From Molossus alvarezi (Eukaryota > Chordata > Mammalia > Chiroptera > Molossidae), in contig CM073887.1 in assembly GCA_037176705.1 (NCBI GenBank), positions 60,597,001-60,661,000 on the forward strand: DNA of 64,000 nt, written 5' to 3'. A model generated the notes under the pieces. The model did no database searches, had not been told where the DNA came from, and saw only the letters and a list, made by a program, of their open reading frames with translations. Numbering within the stretch: the first letter of the stretch is position 1; every line of letters starts with the position of its first letter. The position numbers and the translations under genes are program-made. Shown here piece after piece: positions 35,072 to 47,731 of this stretch.

Positions 35072-35430
35072 GCCCTGTCGGTTTGGCTCAGCAGTTAGAG
35101 TGTCTGTCGGCCTGTAGTCCAGAGAGACCTGGGTTTGGTTCCCACTAAGGGCATATACTTCAGTTGCAGTTTGTCCTCGGCCCTGGTTGGGTCGTGCAGC
35201 TGGCAGCCACTCGATGTGTCCCTTTCACGTCGATATTTCTCTCTCTCTCCCTCCCGCTCTGTCTGAATAAAAAATGGAAAAACGTCCTCAGGGGAGGAAG
35301 GAAAGAAAGAAAGAAAGAAAGGAAGGAGGGAGGGAGGGAGGGAGGGAGGGAGGGAGGAAGGAAGGAAGGAAGGAAGGAAGGAAGGAAGGAAGGAAGGAAG
35401 GAAGGAAGGAAGGAAGGAAGGAAGAAAGAC
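35072..35430 (+). repeat. VES-type SINE, younger subtype, with a long GGAA-rich tail
   Basis: 8-bp repeat AAGATCGA (35064-35071, 35431-35438). The normal tail is replaced by about 145 nt of pure purine, including (GGAA)17. Confidence 0.9.
35356..35423 (+). repeat. (GGAA)17 microsatellite inside a 145-nt polypurine tract
   Basis: Seventeen uninterrupted GGAA units counted by hand. Preceded by (GGGA)n and (GAAA)n; the whole block from about 35286 to 35429 has almost no pyrimidine. Confidence 0.93.
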
Positions 35431-35438
35431 AAGATCGA

Positions 35439-35637
35439 GCCCTGGCTGGTGTTGCTCAGTGGACAGAGCATCAGCCTGTGGACTAAAGGATCTCAGGTTT
35501 GATCCCAGGCCCAGTCAAGGTCGTGCGGGAGCAAACCAATCAATATGTCTTTCTCACACTGATGTTTCTCCCCCTCCCCCTCCCCCTCTAAAAAAAATCA
35601 ATGGGAAAATATCCTCAGGTGAGGATTAACAACAAAA
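35439..35637 (+). repeat. VES-type SINE, stacked after the previous one
   Basis: Starts right after the second AAGATCGA. Tail ATCCTCAGGTGAGGATTAAC. Confidence 0.9.
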
Positions 35638-36059
35638 AATTGAGACGTAATAATCTTATAGATGTGGCTACATTAACATTACCTTTAGAGTTCATCCAAA
35701 GACCATAAACAGAGCAAAAAGTCACAAGGTGGGAGAAGACAAATGCCACAGGGCCCTGAGGATCCCAATCTGGAACATACAGAGACCCTGGGCAGAACAC
35801 AGGAGATTGTATAGTACAATGCTCAAGTCTGCTAGTAATCAGGAAGTGCAGACTGAACCTTCAAGTGAAACTGCACATACCCACCTGGCAGAAATGGTAC
35901 CTGACAAATAACCAGGGAATTCTTTTCTTATTTAGTATAGCTGACTGGGAGTGATGGGCTTTGTCTGGTACAAACACATGTGTATATCTTATGACCAAAC
36001 AATAACCTCCCTTTACGACACTTGCAATAATGTGTTTCCATATGTCACCACCTTGTTTT

Positions 36060-36130
36060 AGTTGTTGCAACAACCCCAGGGTAGGTATTATCATCACCAT
36101 CACATTCTACAGAAAGGAGATAACACAGAA
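36060..36130 (+). repeat. MIR-like remnant
   Basis: CAACAACCCCAGGGTAGGTA then TTATCATCACCATCACATTCT resembles the MIR core. Confidence 0.55.
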
Positions 36131-36194
36131 AATTGCAGGTCACGTGTTCAAATGTTATGATGACACCAGTGTCCTGTAAGAGTTGAAGGAACAG

Positions 36195-36391
36195 CCTGGC
36201 CGGTGTGGCTAAGTGGATTGAGCATCATCCCATGGACTGAGACGTCCCAGTCAAGGCACATGCCCAGGTTTCAGGCTCAATCCCCAGTTGGGGGCATGCA
36301 GGAGGCAGCCAATCAATTTTTCTCTCTCACATCGATGTTTCTCTCTCCCTACAAATAATAATAATAAAAGAGTGGTATTTATTTTTTAAAA
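36195..36391 (+). repeat. VES-type SINE, older subtype
   Basis: Perfect 16-bp duplication AGAGTTGAAGGAACAG (36179-36194, 36392-36407). Confidence 0.93.
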
Positions 36392-36539
36392 AGAGTTGAA
36401 GGAACAGAGTGAGAAATTCAAGAGTCATAGAAATAAGCAGACTGCAACTTTTGTGCACCAACAAGATGGAGCTCAAACCATGGGGAGGGAAGTGTCACAT
36501 AAAATATATATGGCTGATTCCACTTACACCAAATACCGC

Positions 36540-36860
36540 AGCATACTGAAGATTAATTCAAAATGAACTATAGACCTAAACTTGAAAGCAAAGACTCTCG
36601 GGCTTCTAGAAAAAACAAGAGAACACCTTTGCCACTTTGGAGTAGAGAAAGATTTCTTACGAGCCCCAAAACACTAACCAACCAAGAAAAAAATATGGAC
36701 AAACTGGAATCTGGCTTTATCAAAATTAAGAACTTGGACTTACTAAAAGACCCTGTTGATGAAGGGGCAAACATTGGCTTGGGAGTACATGTTGACAAAA
36801 CATCCCTGCTGACGGATTTGAGTACAGAATAAGTAAAGAACTCCTGCAGCTCCACAAACC
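36540..36860 (+). mobile_element. L1 ORF2 fragment
   Basis: The segment from about 36563 reads partly as the ORF2 C-terminal region (AAATGAACTATAGACCTAAA, TTTATCAAAATTAAGAACTT). Old, broken copy with no function. Confidence 0.65.
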
Positions 36861-39800
36861 CAGCAGCTGCAGGTTTCCAGTGGGCCGGCTGGAGGGGAAA
36901 AAGCCCACACCCTGAGTAAGCTCCCTCTCCCAGACAAGCACACATACTACAGCAGAGTTATGTAGGCACAATACAGTAAAGAAAGGTATATACACCTCCC
37001 ACCCAGCCACTGCAGCATTTCCTTGTAGCTTTCACAGAAATGTTCCTTGCATACAAAAGCTTGTGCACATACGCATCCCATATTTAAAAAAAACAAAACA
37101 TGGTTTTTCTGTCTTGCTTTTTCTCACTAACATCTGAAATGTCCAGCAGCACAGATCCCTCTTTTGCTCAGCATTCCAGTGAGGGAAGGCTCCACTGAGC
37201 AGTGCCTGTGGGGGGACACTTAGGTGTTTTCACTGGCTGTTACAGACAAAGCTTCGATCACTACTATTAACAGATTTGACTTTGGGCTAACAGGCCAAAG
37301 GATAGGAGCTGTGACCTCCAAGGCCATGAACTACTGTAATTAGCCCGTAGGGAGGCTGCTCCCATTAGAAGGTAAGGAAGCCTGTTTCCCACATCCTTGA
37401 CAGCACTGTGGTGTCAGTTTCCTCTTGCTGCCAAAGTGTTCATACGTGATCACAGACTGAGCTGCTTAAACGAGATGCATGCATCATCCCAGTTATTGGA
37501 GGTGAGGAGTGTGCTTGGGTCTCCTTGGGCTGTGATCCAGACGTTGGCAAACTGCCCTCCTTTTGAGGGGCTCAAGGGCTAGTTTCCTGTTCCTTCAGGT
37601 GTTGACACAATTCAGTTCCTCAGTGCTGCGGAACTGAAGTCCCTGTTCTCTTTGTCGCTGTCATATGAAGGCCATCCCCAACTTCTGGGAAGCACTGCAT
37701 TCCCTGGCTTGTGCACACCTCTTCCCCTTCAAAGTCAGCAATGTGTAGAGAGAGCCCTCACATCACCTCTGACCAGTCAGGAAATGGTCTCTGCTTGTAA
37801 AGATTCCGTATGTCACCATCTTGTTTAGTTAGTGATATCAGGCTGGACCCACCTGGACAATCCAGGTCTGCTCCCTTGGCTACAAAAGCCCCTTCTGCCA
37901 TATAAGGTACCATGTATCCAGGTACTGGGTACTAGGATGTGGATATCATTGAAGGCTGTTACTCTGCTGGCCTTGTGTATTCCTGGCTTTTCCTATTTGC
38001 CCCATTTCCAGTTGAAGGCAGCATGAGTGTAAATCGCAGTGAACACAAAGCATGACAGTAGCCCTCACTGTACCCAAAAGAGCTCTCACAAAGCTGCCCC
38101 TCTGCCAGGGGTCAACTTATACCCTGGCAACAATTGTCTCATCTCATGATGTTTTCATTTGAGGCTGTGGCCATGAACACATCCAGCTGGCTCCAAAAAG
38201 CTACCTCAAATTAAGCCAAGGGAGAGGGTCTGAGAGGAGACACAATCAACCCCCTACATACCTCTAATGTGCCTTGAGCAGGGATGGAGTGCAAAAGGAA
38301 ACTGCAATGAGGAGGCCAATTGCACAGGGAGAGCAAAGCCACCAGCTCCCTTATCCCCAGCCCTAGGATTCTGGCCCTGACAGGGTCCTGAGCTTGCCAC
38401 ATGGCCTATCTCCACTCCAGTGATCTCACCCTGGTATATTTAGAGCCCTGGGTCCCTACACACTCCTGAACTAGCAATCCCTGCAGAGTAAACCCAGCAG
38501 CACAAAGTGTCCTTCTCCTTGGGCAGACACTGTCCAACAGCCAGACAGGAGGGAAAGGCAGAATACCTGGGCAGCCCAGGGATGGCAGCCAGCTGGGGTC
38601 ACAGACATCCCATAGTCAGTACCCTCCTTGGAAGCTTCACTGAAGCTGAGACAGGTCAGGCCTGCGTGCCCCGCCATAACTCAGGTGGAATGCAGGGAGG
38701 CCCTCGGCCCTGTGGAAAATGCTGCCTTCTGCCTCCCTCCTTCTGCCCTGGTTTCATGGAAGTTCGGGACCTTCCCGGGGGCTCATCCCTCTGGCTCTGT
38801 GTCCCCTTTGGGCCATGATGGAGAGGGCATTGAACACTGTGTGGGAAGTAGTACCTGGGTATTACAGATAGAATCAGTCTGCAGATCTTGAGAAATGCTA
38901 CCAGGAGTTTGTCCCCAAGCTCTGGCCCTTACCACAATGGACAGGCAGGAGCCTGGAAGGGTCTGTTCAGTGTCAGATCGGGCCTCTTGCCTCAGATCCA
39001 GCAGGCAGTGTCACCCCGGACACCCTGTTGGTAGGCAGTGGCCCTGACCACAAACAGAAGGCTTCTGAACTTGCTTTACTAATCCCACCTACCCACTCAC
39101 GAGCAGCAAGCTGCCCACCCTGAATGACAGGGCCTGTGGGTAGCAGACACACCAAGTTGATATAGCCAAGGGGAGACTCCCATCCATGCTCGATGACTGC
39201 AAAGCCCAGAATGGGTCCTCAGGGCAAAGATGTGGGTGTCAGCTGAAAGGCAGGCAGGTATGCCTGTGCTAAGGGTGTCAACGGAGTGGGGCCTCCTAGG
39301 GTGGATATCAGAGGTCCCAGGGCCTTGGGAGATGGGGAGATGGCAAAAAAGCCTTGGAGAGAGGGGAGAGGGAACCAGACTGAAGACAGTGGCATGAGCT
39401 CATCCTAATCTTTAATGACACTTTTAGGCTACTGAAGAAATGATGCCTCCTGGAGCTTGCTATAAAATAATCCACTTGGGTGTCTGTAGGGGGGATGAAG
39501 GGTAGAGGAAACAATGTTGATCTGGTAAGAAGGGTTTTAAGTTGGTATCTAATGATGCCAGGATGGTTATATTATTCTAATTTTGTTTGAAATTTACCAC
39601 AATATAAAAAGGAAGGTTACTAAATTCATCTATTTCCTTACATCTGGATGGGATACTCTACTAGACCTACAATGACAGGGCAGCCATGTGGAGGTGAAGT
39701 GAGCAGATAACTGTTTTCCAATTCCTCACAGTGGCTTTGTGCTGCACCACCTGGTGCCTGTGTGGGGAGGAGGCCCAGGGCTGGGTGGTTACAGTGAGCC

Positions 39801-41028
39801 TATCTCCAGGCCCCTTAACCTTGGGTTCAAACTACCAGGAACATGATATCAAAACAGCCCACACACCTGGGTTGCAAAGGGCTTGGGGTCCGGGTCTCCC
39901 TGCTAAAGATCCCAGAAGGCCAGAACCTGCTATGTAGTTTCTTCATGTAGTAGAGGCCCACCTGCCCTAGACATCAAATTTGGGGGGTAGGGGGAGGTGA
40001 TGCATGCACGCTACAAGGTCCACAAGGGGCTCTCCAGAGGGCGTCAGCCACGAAGGGAAGAACTGACAAGAGGGGTCCCTGGCTTTTGATGTTACAGTAG
40101 ACCATGAGCCCTTGTCCACCTGTGGATGCCATCACTCTGTTTCAGGGGATAAGTAGTAAACCCCAAGCCCTGAGTAATTATCACCCAGGAGGTATTTCCA
40201 CCCTGATATGAAACAAAGAACCGAGACAAAGCTTTGGAGTTTGTGAGGCCCCTGGTTCACGGCCTTCTTTTCTCCATGCATCAAGGAGTACCACCTCAAC
40301 CGGAAATACCCAACCTCTTGGTAATGAAGCTGGACATGTGCAGCAGTGCTGAAAATGAGGAAATCCTGCACTTCCTGAGATCTGAGCACCGGTGGGATCA
40401 CCTGGCCTGATTCTCACAGGACCACTACCTATTGGATTCTTCCAGGGGCTAAACTCTGGCTTTTCACCCTTGAAACCCCACTTTACAGATAAGGAAACTG
40501 AGGGTCCAGGGCTCACCATGCAGCTAGAAGGTGGTGGACTGTGGCGTTACTTAAGCATCCCACCCACATACTCTCCCCGACCTGCTACAAAAGGGAAATG
40601 CCACACAGGGCCAGCATCTTCATATCTAGCAGCATTTTCAGATGGTCTCCAGGCTGTCTCTGCCTTTCTCCCTAAAGCCAGGGAGACCCACACTCTCCCG
40701 CCAAAGTCGAGTCTTCAGCACACCCCCAAGCCTCACCCTGAGCTGTAAGCCATTTAGTAAATGATGATGGCACTGGAGCCTGCTTTCGTCCAGGCACCAA
40801 ATGGCACACACTGAGGACAGACTCATGTACTGTCTGGCCAGTCTCCCAGGCCACCCTGTGGGCCTGCATCTGTGTGGCAGCCCACACCAACTTGTTCAGT
40901 GGGCTCAAAGCAAGACAGGTCAGCAGTAAAAACTAGTTCATTTAAAAAACCAACAATGTGAAAGTCATCTTTTTTGTTGCTGTTGTTAACCCTCGCCAAG
41001 GATATTTTTCCATTGATTTTTATTTATT

Positions 41029-41287
41029 TTTTATTATTTTTTTATCCTTACCCGAGGACATTTTTCCATTTTTTGTTCAGATAGAGTGGGAGGGAGGGGG
41101 GAAGAGAGAGAGAGAGAGAGAGAGAAACATCAACGTGAAAGGGACACATCGAGTGGCTGCCACCCACACGACCCAACCAGGGCCAGGGACAAACCGCAAG
41201 CGAGGTATATGCCCTTAGCGGGAACAGAACCCGGGTCTCTCCAGACCGCAGGCCGACGCTCCAACTGCTGAGCCAAATCAGTCAGGG
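41029..41287 (-). repeat. VES-type SINE, younger subtype, with (GA)n
   Basis: Perfect 16-bp duplication TTGATTTTTATTTATT (41013-41028, 41288-41303). It is nested in a minus-strand SINE tail remnant (about 40988-41012). Confidence 0.92.
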
Positions 41288-41483
41288 TTGATTTTTATTT
41301 ATTAACAAAAAAAATTTTCCCCCAGAGGAGAGTGTGAAAGCAGTCCCCCACTACCACAAATTATGCAGTCAAGTATCTACAACTGGGGAAATCAGAGGGG
41401 TCAGTATATCTGTAGTGCAATGGATAAACCTCACTGTGAGAAAACCACCTTTGTGATCATGGTATCTCCCCTTCCAGGTAAGT

Positions 41484-41622
41484 ATTCCATTGATTTTTAG
41501 ATAGAGTGGAAGGGAGAGAGGGAGAGAAAAACACTAATGTGAGAGAGACACATCAACTGGTTGTCTCCTGCATGACTCCAACCAGGGCCAGGGATGGAAC
41601 CTGAGACCAAACTGGCCAGGGC
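41484..41622 (-). repeat. VES-type SINE with internal deletion
   Basis: Has the tail block and the end CAAACTGGCCAGGGC, but most of the tRNA region between them is missing. Confidence 0.85.
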
Positions 41623-43679
41623 TTTTTCTTTCTTTTAAAATGCAGAATGATCTAGATGACAACTTATAAAAACCACTTAGCTCAAAAGACTATGGAATTG
41701 TTCAGCAAGCAAGCAGTCTTTCCAAACCAAACCATGCCACACAGTTGGCAGCCAGAAGCAACCAGATTTTGAGTCTGTCAATGTGCAGAGCCTTTCAATG
41801 CCATCCCCAGCTGAATCATGGTTCCCTGCCAGCCACACAGTGGGAGCCAGTCGTGTCTGCTGAGGGTGTGTGCACAGGGTGAATGAAACTGGGCTTTGCT
41901 GAACAAGTATGTGTGATTTTGTACCAGCAGCACCATTTTCAGCCACAGCCAGTCTTCCTGCTTCTGATCAACTCCACACATGTCCCCTGGTGGATGCTGT
42001 TCTGTGACTCAAACTGCCTCTGTTATAAGCTGATGCAAAGAGGCGTCTCACCCAATCTCCCTGAATAATAGAAGTCAGTGCCTAATCCTCCTCCTTGGTT
42101 CTGGAAGATGCAGCCTCCTTGGCCCGGCTCTGCCTTGCCTGATCCCACAGCCAGAAAAGAGACAGAAGAACCTCCCTTGGGCAGGTGCCATGCCAGTGCT
42201 CTGCCTGGCGAAGGTGCCGTCCACCAACAGGACCCCATAGAAGCCTCACAGCCACAGGAGCAAAGTCTCTCTCAGAAGAAGAACGATACTGGGGTGGGGA
42301 GTGGGGGATGTCCTAGGTGCAGCTGCCAAGCTCACCACTTGCAAAAGCACAATAGCACTTCCTCATCAGTGGAGCCCATCTGCTCCCCAGGAACATCCAC
42401 AGCTGGAGCATGCCCAGTACCTGCAGAGCACCCACAGCCAGAGCATGCAACTAAAGCTGTAACTCGGCTCAGGGGATGGAAAGTCCCACCTGGGCCCAGA
42501 CAGCAGCAGAGCACAGCCTGCATGCACCCCATGAGCAGCCTAAGAAGAGGAGGCCCAAGACCCAGGGCAGCTCCTGGAGTTCCTCATCAGCACCCAAGCA
42601 TGAGTGGAGTGGCTGCCATCTATGAGACCTCTTTAAAAGAGGCACTCCTCTCCACAGCCCCAGTACCCAAGCTGTACCCCCCTCTCCTTTATATCTCATA
42701 GCCCTTTCCAACAAAACTATGAACTTAAATTCTCCTGACCCCTGAATTAGGTCAACAGGATGTACCATTCTTTTTTTTCTATGAAGATAAAACATTTTTT
42801 AAAAATTTAATTAATTATTGTTTGTTACAGATGTTTCTCCTTTTCCCCCCACTGATACCTCCCTCCCCCAGGATGTACCATTCTGATTGTAATCGGCCCT
42901 TTTTGAGAATTCTCAACTTTCATTCCTACACTGAAACAACTGGAAAGTCTGAACGCCAAGCAGACCATTTACTTCTGCCAGACATGCTCACAGAAGGGTC
43001 TGGTTGGCAGTGTATCTGATGACAGCACTCTGGGTGAGGGTTTCTCCCTCGCAGCCTTGCTCCTATAGGTACAGCCAGTAAGAATACCAGCTGTACAATA
43101 TGGAATGACACAATGCTCAAGGGAGGGACACACACAGTGCTCAAACCACATGCATGTGGAAAATGGGTGATCTAAAACAAGAATGAGCCAGCTTTTCAGG
43201 AACTGATGGGGGCCAACCTCCTAGAGACTGTTAAATAAAACAGCAAAGTGAAAACAGTACACTCTTATGCTGCCGACTGAAAACACCCAGCCCCCACTGC
43301 TGGGCAGAGACACAGCAGGGCCCAACTCTGACATAAGCAAGACCAGCCACCAACCTGAGCCCTGCTTCTCTGTAAGCTGGGAAGCCTGGGAAGAATGTTG
43401 GGAAAAGCTCAGATCATGTCTGTAGGTCCTGACCACTGTCCTTGGAGACTGTGTCTTTGGGAGCCGGGCATGCTTGGCACACTCGCCGCCACGCTGCTCT
43501 ATGGCTCTAGTGCAGTGCACCCCTCCCTCAACCTATTACCCCACACTCCTGGGCTATGTGTGGGGCAGTGGGAATAATGGCACCAGGCAAAAGGACCTTC
43601 TCAGTGGGCATTCCTGTAACAGGGGCCACCGTGAAGAAAACTAAGGTCACTGTCACTCATGGAGGCTACCTCTGAGACA

Positions 43680-44180
43680 CACAGTAAGTCAGACATCAAT
43701 GTAAGATGGACACACATTCCCCACAACCCAGCAATCCACTCCAGGGTACAGAACAGAAACACAAGTACCAAGAATGGTGGGCCAGGCAGCCACACTCAGA
43801 ACAGCCCCAACTAAAAAACACCCATATGGCTATGGCCAAAGTATAAGTGATGACTAAATCACGGGCTAGCTATTCAACATAGAACAAAGGAACTACCGCT
43901 ACACACAGCATCAAAAATAAATCCCCAAACTGTCAAGTGAAAAGCCAGATACAAAAGAACACATTCTGTATTGAAATGCAAGACTTCTTGATGGTGACAG
44001 AAGTTGGGGGTGAAGAGCGACCAGGAGATTGACCTAAAGTGGCTTCTAGAGAAATACTCTATTTTTTGATGTGCCTGGGGTGGGGGTTACTTGGGTGCAT
44101 TAACTTCATAAACATTTACTGAAATGTAAAATATACAAGTACTTTTCTGGATGTATGCTATACTTTAATATGAAGCTGGT
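43680..44180 (+). mobile_element. L1 3'-end fragment
   Basis: AACCCAGCAATCCACTCC, TTGATGGTGACAGAAGTTGG and CATTTACTGAAATGTAAAAT match old mammalian L1 3' UTR sequence in order. Confidence 0.6.
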
Positions 44181-44895
44181 CCTAGGGGCCATCCTGTCCC
44201 AGAAACAAATGCCAGAGCTGCTGGGGTTGAGAGGAGGGGAAGGCATTGGCAAGCCAGTCCTTCACTCCCTTCTCTACAGAACAAGGTCTGAGACCTGCTG
44301 CACCATGAGCCCAGGCTACCTCTGAGACACACAATGTGCACTATGCCTCACAGCTCACAGAGATGTCCACATGTTCCTGCCCTGGGCAGGGGTCAGTCTG
44401 GGGAGGACAAGGGCACTCTGAAGGTTCCAGGAAAAGAGCGCTCAGTAAGCAGCTCAGTGTTCCCAGGAGGAGCAAGTCTAAGGTTACTGGAGCAAGGCAG
44501 GCAGGCAGCTCCCACTGCCTGGGCATCGCCTGCCAGCAGCATGCTGGACATCTGTCCTCTACCACCTGTGGTCTCCTCTGAGACCACAAATCTCCACAGT
44601 AATAATTATGCTGCTGCCCCAACAAGGAAGCCAGAACACCTGTGACATACCCAGCCACAGGTTCATTTATAACCTAACCTGCTAACCTTACCTGTGTAGT
44701 CAGCACAGGCCTGCCTCCATGCAACAGGCCATTAGCAAGTCATACTGGTGTCCTGGGAAGAAATGGACAGTTGTCTCAAGGGAAGGCAATGGACAGTTAG
44801 GATAAGGAATCTGCATGCCTACACCAGGAAGGAGATAGCAAAGGGAGATTAGAAATTAAAGTGGGGAGGCAGATAACATTTAAAAATCAACGTAA

Positions 44896-45176
44896 TGGCC
44901 CTGGCCAGTTTGGCTCAGCGGTTCGAGCATTGGCCTGCGGTTCAGAGAGACCCGAGTTCGGTTCCCGCAAGGGCGCGTACCTCGGTTGCAGTGTGTCCCC
45001 GGCCCTGGTTGGTGGTGAGGGTGGCAGCCATTCGATGTGTCCCTTTCACGTCGATGACTCTCTTTCTCCCTCTCTCTTTCTCTCTCTCCCTCTCTTTCCC
45101 TCCCATTCTATCTGAACAAAAAAATGGAAAAATGTCCTCGGGTAAGGATAAAATAAATAAATAAATAAAATAAAAT
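44896..45176 (+). repeat. VES-type SINE, younger subtype
   Basis: Flanked by AAAATCAACGTAAT / AAAATCGACATAAT (2 mismatches). The tail has an (AAAT)n run. Confidence 0.9.
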
Positions 45177-46435
45177 AAAAATCGACATAATTTGCCATAA
45201 TAAAAGGCAAAATTGAAAAAGTCTTATTATGATCATTCCAATCAGTGTAGAAAAACATTTGCAAAATTGGACCTCTATTCCTAATAAAAACCCTCAGCAA
45301 ACTAGGAACAGAAGAAAACTTCCTCAGCCTGATAAAGTGCTTCTATGCTCACAGCTAATGCCCTATTTGATGGTGAGAGGCTGAATATTTGCCCTCCAAG
45401 AACAGATACACGACAAGGATGTGAGTTCACCCACTTCTATTCACTCTTGTCAGGAGGTTCCAGCCAGTATAATAAAGCAAGGGAAAAAAAGACATCCAGC
45501 ATGGGAAAAAGGAAGTAAATCTGTCTTTATTCACAAATAACAGAAGAGTCTATATGGAAAATCTTAACAGAATTTACAAGTAAAAAACATAGCTGAGAAA
45601 TTAAGAGGTCTCAATTAGTGGAGAGATACAGCGAGTTAATGGACTGAAAGAGTCAATATTTTTAAGATGTCAATTCTCCCCCAAACTGATCTATAGATTC
45701 AATGCAATCCCAATCAAAATTCCATAAGGGTCTTTGAGAAAAACTGACAAGTTGGTTCTAAAAGTTACATGGAAACACAAAGGTCCTAGACTAGCCAACA
45801 AACTCTGAAAAGAAGAAAATTGGAAGACTCACATTATCTGACTTTAAGACTTACTATGTAATCAAAGCAGTTGTGGTATTGGAGTATACAGACAAAAATA
45901 TCATGAAACAGAATAGAGTCTATCAGCAGACCCACACATACATGATCAGCTGATTTTTAACAAAGGTATTAAAGCAATTCAATAGGGAACAAAAAATGCT
46001 GAAATAATCAGATAGCTGTATGCAAAAAACAACAAAAAAATAACCCTCAACTCCTACATCACAGGCTAAATAATTATCTCAAAATGGACCATAAACCTAA
46101 ATATAATTAAGAGTAAAAACTATAGAACATCTAGAAGAAAACATAGGAGGAAAATCTTAGTGATCTTAGGTTTGGCAAAGACTTAAAAGATGACAAAAAG
46201 CACAAACTATAGAGAAAGCATAAACTGGACTTCACCAAAATTGAAAATCTTTGCTCTTCAAAAGATGACTGTTATTAAAATGAAAAGGCAAGCCAAAGAT
46301 TGGGGGGTAGAAATCATATATCTAAGAGAGGACTTGTATCTAAAACATAAACACTCTCTCAACTCAGTAATTAGGCAAATCCCCTCCCCCCGGGGGTGGG
46401 GCACGGCACATGATCTAAACAAACAATCAGTGGGA

Positions 46436-46850
46436 CCACGGTGTGGCTCAGTGGATTGAGTGTCATCCATGGACTGAGAGGTTCTGCTTCGATTCCGGGT
46501 CAGGGCATATGCCTGGGTTGCGAGCTTGATCCCCAGTGGGAGGTGTGCAGGAGGCAACCAATGGATGTTTCTCTCTCTCCCTAAAAAAATCAGCCCTGGA
46601 CGATTTGGCTCGAGACCCGGGCTGGGTTCCCCCTAAGGGCACAGGCTGGGTTCCCCCTAAGGGCACGTACCTTGGTTGCAGTTTGTCCTCGGCCCTGATT
46701 GGGTTGTGTGGGTGGCAACCACTCGATGTGTCCCTTTCCCGTCGATGTATCTCTCTCTCTTCCTCCCACTCTATCTGAACAAAATATCGAAAAATGTCCT
46801 CGGGTGAGGATTAAAACAAACAAAAAAAATCAATGAAAACATATTAAAAA
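46436..46850 (+). repeat. Older VES SINE hosting a younger SINE
   Basis: The older copy is split at its A-rich tail: 46436-46592, then 46823-46850 (AATCAATGAAAACATATT). Confidence 0.88.
46593..46822 (+). repeat. Younger VES SINE with tRNA-head deletion and 24-bp tandem duplication
   Basis: 10-bp duplication AAAAAAATCA (46583-46592, 46823-46832). About 35 bp between TTTGGCTC and GAGACCCGG are missing, and GCTGGGTTCCCCCTAAGGGC is repeated at 46621 and 46645. Confidence 0.9.
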
Positions 46851-47495
46851 TAAATAGATAATCAAATCTTTCACTAAGGAAGAAATATATATTGCAAACA
46901 AACACTTGAAGAGATGCTCAACCACATTATTAGACATCAGGGATATACAAATTAAAACCACCGTGAGACACTACTATATACCGATTAGAACGGCTAAAAT
47001 GAAAAACACTGATCATATCCAGTGATGGCCAAGACAGCAACTAGAATTCTCACACATTGCTGGGTAGGAGTTTAAGTGGTATAATCACATTGGAAGACAT
47101 TTTGGCAGATTGTTAAATTTCATTAACATATGAATGGATGAATGAATTATAGTATGCCCATAAAATGAAATGCCACTCAGCAACAATAATAATGAACTAT
47201 TAATATACACAACGTACATGAATCTCAAAATATTCAGAATGAAAGAAAAACCAAGACCAAAATAAAACAAAAAGAGTACATACTGTATGATTTCACAAAG
47301 TTCTAGACTAATCTACAATGACAGAAAGCAGATCAGCAGTTGCCTGAGGACAGGGTTGGGCTGGAAAGAAGATTACAAAGGGGCAAGAGGAAACTTCTGG
47401 AAATTATATATATGTTTATTATCTTGATTGTGGAGATGACTTCTTATATTTATAGGTCAAATGTAGCAAATTGTACACTTTAAAAAGTACAGTTT

Positions 47496-47731
47496 GCCCT
47501 GGCCAGTTTGGCTCAGTGGTTATAGCGTCAGCCCACGGACCACAGAGTGGTGGGTTCCATTCTGGTCAATGGTATGTACCTTGATGTGGTTGAGTCCTCG
47601 GCCCTGGTTGGGGTTGTGCGGGAGGCAGCTAATAGATGTCTCTCTCTCAACATTGATGTTTCTCTCTCTCTCTCCCAACCCTCCCACTCTGAGGATAAAT
47701 GGAAAAAAATATCCTCAGGTGAGGATTAAAA
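47496..47731 (+). repeat. VES-type SINE inside the L1 3' end
   Basis: 14-bp duplication AAAAAGTACAGTTT (47482-47495, 47732-47745). Confidence 0.92.

Noticed and set aside
35160..35502. Long Glu/Arg/Lys-rich and Leu/Pro/Ser-rich frames
   Set aside because: Products of the GGAA polypurine tract read on either strand.
36563..36832. An 89-codon plus-strand frame that looks protein-like
   Set aside because: It matches broken L1 ORF2 sequence, so it is not a host gene.
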